From Candidatus Falkowiibacteriota bacterium (GTDB lineage Bacteria > Patescibacteriota > Patescibacteriia > CAIXNZ01): a stretch of DNA of 16,341 nt. Below, in pieces: positions 13,671-16,341 of this stretch (position 1 is the first letter of the stretch; each line of letters begins with the position of its first letter). Location: NCBI GenBank assembly GCA_903920975.1, contig CAIXNZ010000040.1:1-16341 (forward strand). Direction: 5' to 3'. The position numbers and the translations under genes were made by a program. Under the pieces are notes generated by a model. That model was not told the origin of the DNA. It did not search any database and was given only the letters and a program-made list of their open reading frames with translations.

Positions 13671-14909
13671 TTAGACTAAAATCAAAATAACCAATAAAGC
13701 AATAAATCCCATTGATGGAATGATTATTTTGTAATGTTGCTTTTTAAATTGCATGACTAGGTTCAAAAGTAATGAAAAAATTACCAAAGCAAGCAAAATT
13801 TTGTAATAAGCCGAGCTAATATCAAATAGCCACTTCACAGAATCACTGCGGCTTTGCTTGGCAAAAAAGTATTGGGATAACAAGGAAGATTTGACTGGCT
13901 TAATGTTTTGCCAATTAATATCAAAAGTTTTAGAATCGCCCAATTCATCAGAAATGGTGATATTGGGCAAAACAACCGGACTAAATAATTGCTCCCCTTT
14001 TTGTTCAGAAATTATCAGACTGCCACTCCATTTATTTTTTTCCATCTGATCTTGCGTTAAATTAATTGTGTAGCTGCTGAAATTTACCTTGGCATCAAGA
14101 ACATTGTCGCTGGTATAGGCAGCTACTCTTATAATTTTTTGGCTTTTTCCTTGCGGTTCATCAAGCCAAATTTGAGTTTTTGTTAAATCAACTTCCAAGG
14201 GTTGAGGCGCGACAACCTTTTCGCCAAGCACTTGATTGCCAGTATTTTTATTTGAGGTAACTTTGATAGCAACATTTTTATTTGGCTTATCAGCTATTGA
14301 TTTGACAATTACTGGAATAGAACTAACGCCAAAATATTCACCCACAAAAGTTGTGTCAAAATCTTTATATTTTCCAGAAACCATACCAACCCCGATTTCA
14401 GAAAAATCAGGATCAATCATATTGGCATAATGAGTTTTGCTTTTGGTCCAGGCATTTACAACTTCATCAGCACTACTAAAACCAATGGCTAAATTTTCAC
14501 CGGCAGTGGCATAATTGTAGCCGACTTGTTTTAAAAAGTAATTCAAATCTTTGTGAGCCGGACTAATATGAGCAAAATATTGACCTATCAACATATCCTG
14601 CGCTTTATTCAAAGCCGCATTATCCAAAAGTATATTTTCTTTCAAAACATTTACTCCCGCATTTTTTCTTATCTCGTTTGTCAAAGCAATGACTTTTTTA
14701 CTCTGCTCATTCAAAATATCAGGGGTTAAATAAGCGCTAATAGGTATGAAAAAAATTCCGACCAAAATCAGAATTTTAATAATGACTGCGCTTAAGGAAT
14801 GAAAAAGTAATCTCTGGTGCTTTAAAATATGAGGATGATAATTATTCCCTGCATGAGAAATAAAAAGATTCTTCAGGTGCCAATTTATCTTTTTTATTTT
14901 TTTAACCAT
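13671..14909 (-). CDS. Membrane-anchored CAP (SCP/PR-1) domain protein
   Basis: A 412-residue protein. A basic N-terminus precedes a transmembrane helix at about 38-60, which would place the rest outside the cell. Residues 70-195 form a CAP domain of the bacterial YkwD type: ALTNEIRKNAGV, HISPAHKDL, the signature YATAGENLAIGF, WTKSKTHYANM and EIGVGM. CAP domains are extracytoplasmic and linked to wall binding or interaction; an enzymatic role is unclear. Residues 240-345 look like an Ig-like beta domain. Two hydrophobic helices (about 360-385 and 395-412) follow at the C-terminus. A near-perfect promoter puts transcription start about 12 bases before the ATG, so the message is nearly leaderless and has no Shine-Dalgarno site. 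It lies between two other exported proteins, each transcribed separately. Confidence 0.9.
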   Translation of the reverse strand: MVKKIKKINWHLKNLFISHAGNNYHPHILKHQRLLFHSLSAVIIKILILVGIFFIPISAYLTPDILNEQSKKVIALTNEIRKNAGVNVLKENILLDNAALNKAQDMLIGQYFAHISPAHKDLNYFLKQVGYNYATAGENLAIGFSSADEVVNAWTKSKTHYANMIDPDFSEIGVGMVSGKYKDFDTTFVGEYFGVSSIPVIVKSIADKPNKNVAIKVTSNKNTGNQVLGEKVVAPQPLEVDLTKTQIWLDEPQGKSQKIIRVAAYTSDNVLDAKVNFSSYTINLTQDQMEKNKWSGSLIISEQKGEQLFSPVVLPNITISDELGDSKTFDINWQNIKPVKSSLLSQYFFAKQSRSDSVKWLFDISSAYYKILLALVIFSLLLNLVMQFKKQHYKIIIPSMGFIALLVILILV

Positions 14910-14928
14910 ATATAATAATTATTAACTC

Positions 14929-14957
14929 ATTATAACAAAAAAGAGCATAAATGTCAA
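14929..14957 (-). promoter_or_regulatory. Perfect-consensus promoter of the CAP gene inside a terminator
   Basis: Minus strand: TTGACA (14952-14957), 17 bases, TATAAT (14929-14934) preceded by TGT (extended -10). The -35 box is in the loop of the upstream gene's terminator hairpin and the spacer contains its U-tract. Confidence 0.92.
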
Positions 14958-14973
14958 TGCTCTGCTCTTTTTT
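14937..14973 (-). terminator. Terminator of the 447-residue exported protein gene
   Basis: A 10-base stem AAAAAAGAGC/GCTCTTTTTT (14937-14946 and 14964-14973) can form. The alternative, shorter stem is GAGCAT/ATGCTC (14943-14948 and 14957-14962). On the minus strand both are followed by a run of T. It lies 14 bases after the stop of the upstream gene and shares bases with the CAP promoter. Confidence 0.82.
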
Positions 14974-14986
14974 ATTAATTATAATA

Positions 14987-16341
14987 TTACCTTTTTCTTT
15001 TACTTAATGAACGCACTGCCCAGATCATGATTACGGCAATTACAGCCAAAACAATGGCAGCGATATTTAATGGATCAATCCCCTTTTTCTCTGTTCCAGT
15101 TTGCTTGACTGTTGACTGAAATTGAATTATTTTAGAAATATTTGCAACTTTGCCATATTCGCTGGTTGCCTGCACTTCAATTAAATTTGTGCCTTCAATT
15201 AAATTTACGGCAAAAGAAAAACTGCCGGTTGAGGGTTCGATGCCAGAAACAGTATTTTTTACATCAAGACTATTTAGCTTAACTGAAACTATTGCCTTGG
15301 GATCAGAAATTCTGCCGGAAAAAGTCGTTAAATTTGTATCTGATTTAATAATCTGATTATCAGAAATATAGACTTCGAAATGCGGAATTAATTTATATGC
15401 CCCAGGCTCATTAATTATAAATGATACTTCCGTACTTCCATCTATGATAAAAAATTTATAATTGCTCAGCTTTTCACTGCTTAAAGTAGTAATATCTTTT
15501 GCCACATCTGGATTAAAGACAAAAGGCACATCATAATAGGTAATTTCCAGCGGGACTTTGAAGTTATTATAAAGTGCTGCGTCAATACTGAAATTCAAAT
15601 GTTCAAAAGTCATGTGCTCTGACAAATTTGTAATCAAGGTAACGGCTTGAGCACTGGAAAGATCGATTGTCCCTTTGAAAGTAACTCTTTCTTTGCCTAA
15701 TAAATCCAAAGTGAAATCCGAAACTTTGGTCGGATCTTTTATGGCTGATAATTTTGTGGTTCTGGCGCCCTGCTGATAAAATAAATCATTAAGAATTACG
15801 CCATAAATACCTTGCGCGACATTTCCCTCGCTTGTAGCGCTGGGCGGTATTAATTCTTCTTCTGACTGCGCTTGCAGTGGCAGGAAAATATTAGTTGAAA
15901 CATAGGCCAATGTGCGTTGAGGAAATAAGGAACTAAAGACGTTTATGAAACTTAGGCCAGTTTTTTCAGTGCTGTAAGAATTTTTTACGCTATTTATAGT
16001 AAAGACAATTTTTGTGCCAGCTTTTACTTCGGTTAAACTGTTAAAAAAATATTTAATGTCATCACAATTTGTTACGCAACTGGGGTTGGTTTTACCGACA
16101 ACGCCATGACCGCCAGTTAAACCCGAGACTGTTAGTGTGGCATTGGCCAAGCTAGGCAATTGCCCGCCCAAAGAAATTTCAATGTAGCCGACTTTGGTGG
16201 TTTTAGGCATCTCAAAGCTGATGGTCCAGGATGCCAGTGCGCCTACATATCTTGGCTGAATATCAAGCCTGACATTATTAAGACTAGGAACCGCGTTGAC
16301 ATTAGTAGAAAACAAAAATAAACCAATCAATATTATGGGTA
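14987..16341 (-). CDS. Exported protein with C-terminal membrane anchor (5' end outside window)
   Basis: The frame is open to the right edge, and the hydrophobic start (PIILIGLFLFSTNVNA) is evidently the inner part of a signal peptide whose ATG lies outside, so at least 451 codons are present. A TTG at 16330 is the first start-like codon inside but would leave the peptide without its basic head. The mature protein is beta-rich. Residues near 345-410 look like a bacterial Ig-like domain (SFAVNLIEGTNLIEVQATS, Glucodextran_B or Big-type). The C-terminus has a transmembrane helix, IAAIVLAVIAVIMIWAV, and a basic stop-transfer end SKRKR, so the bulk lies outside the cell. No catalytic motif was recognised. 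A structural or adhesive surface role is inference. Confidence 0.8.
   Translation of the reverse strand, partial: PIILIGLFLFSTNVNAVPSLNNVRLDIQPRYVGALASWTISFEMPKTTKVGYIEISLGGQLPSLANATLTVSGLTGGHGVVGKTNPSCVTNCDDIKYFFNSLTEVKAGTKIVFTINSVKNSYSTEKTGLSFINVFSSLFPQRTLAYVSTNIFLPLQAQSEEELIPPSATSEGNVAQGIYGVILNDLFYQQGARTTKLSAIKDPTKVSDFTLDLLGKERVTFKGTIDLSSAQAVTLITNLSEHMTFEHLNFSIDAALYNNFKVPLEITYYDVPFVFNPDVAKDITTLSSEKLSNYKFFIIDGSTEVSFIINEPGAYKLIPHFEVYISDNQIIKSDTNLTTFSGRISDPKAIVSVKLNSLDVKNTVSGIEPSTGSFSFAVNLIEGTNLIEVQATSEYGKVANISKIIQFQSTVKQTGTEKKGIDPLNIAAIVLAVIAVIMIWAVRSLSKRKR

Overview
The window reads as a chromosome segment of a Candidate Phyla Radiation (Patescibacteria) bacterium. It is AT-rich and almost entirely coded on the minus strand. 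It has short intergenic gaps, many genes without a Shine-Dalgarno site, a DUF4012 membrane protein beside family-2 glycosyltransferases and mreB, and a run of large secreted or anchored proteins with Ig-like, CAP and dockerin-like modules. TGA ends several genes (for example at 8496 and 10174), so the recoded Gracilibacteria/Absconditabacteria code does not apply. The phylum-level assignment is inference from gene content; no rRNA or tRNA gene was seen.

Layout in transcription order (right to left). (a) 16341-11182, the surface block: a partial membrane-anchored exported protein, a CAP-domain protein with membrane anchors, a 670-residue modular surface protein (Ser/Asp-rich linker, Ig-like domains, dockerin-like calcium loops, cysteine module, C-terminal anchor-like module) and a small membrane/coiled-coil protein. 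(b) 11130-10174: a stand-alone PEP-synthase ATP-grasp domain. (c) 10177-6880, a distinct island: a probable structured RNA with its own promoter and terminator, an unknown 440-residue membrane protein, a beta-barrel-like exported protein and dapB. The three protein genes carry strong Shine-Dalgarno sites, unlike their neighbours, and sampled stretches are visibly richer in G+C. (d) 6800-1, the envelope block: acylphosphatase, a double glycosyltransferase, a second glycosyltransferase, DUF4012 and mreB (cut by the window edge). The double glycosyltransferase gene is bracketed by two unrelated palindromic intergenic elements.

Regulation is unusually legible. Five promoters have an exact TTGACA, a spacer of exactly 17 bases and a good -10 box. 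Several are packed into other signals: one -35 box sits in the loop of a terminator hairpin, one overlaps a terminator U-tract, and one overlaps a stop codon. The genes in (d) plausibly work together in making or decorating the cell envelope and in shape control. Those in (a) are displayed or secreted. The island in (c) may have been acquired separately. The best candidates for something undescribed are the structured RNA at 9905-10142 and the unknown membrane protein/beta-barrel pair downstream of it.
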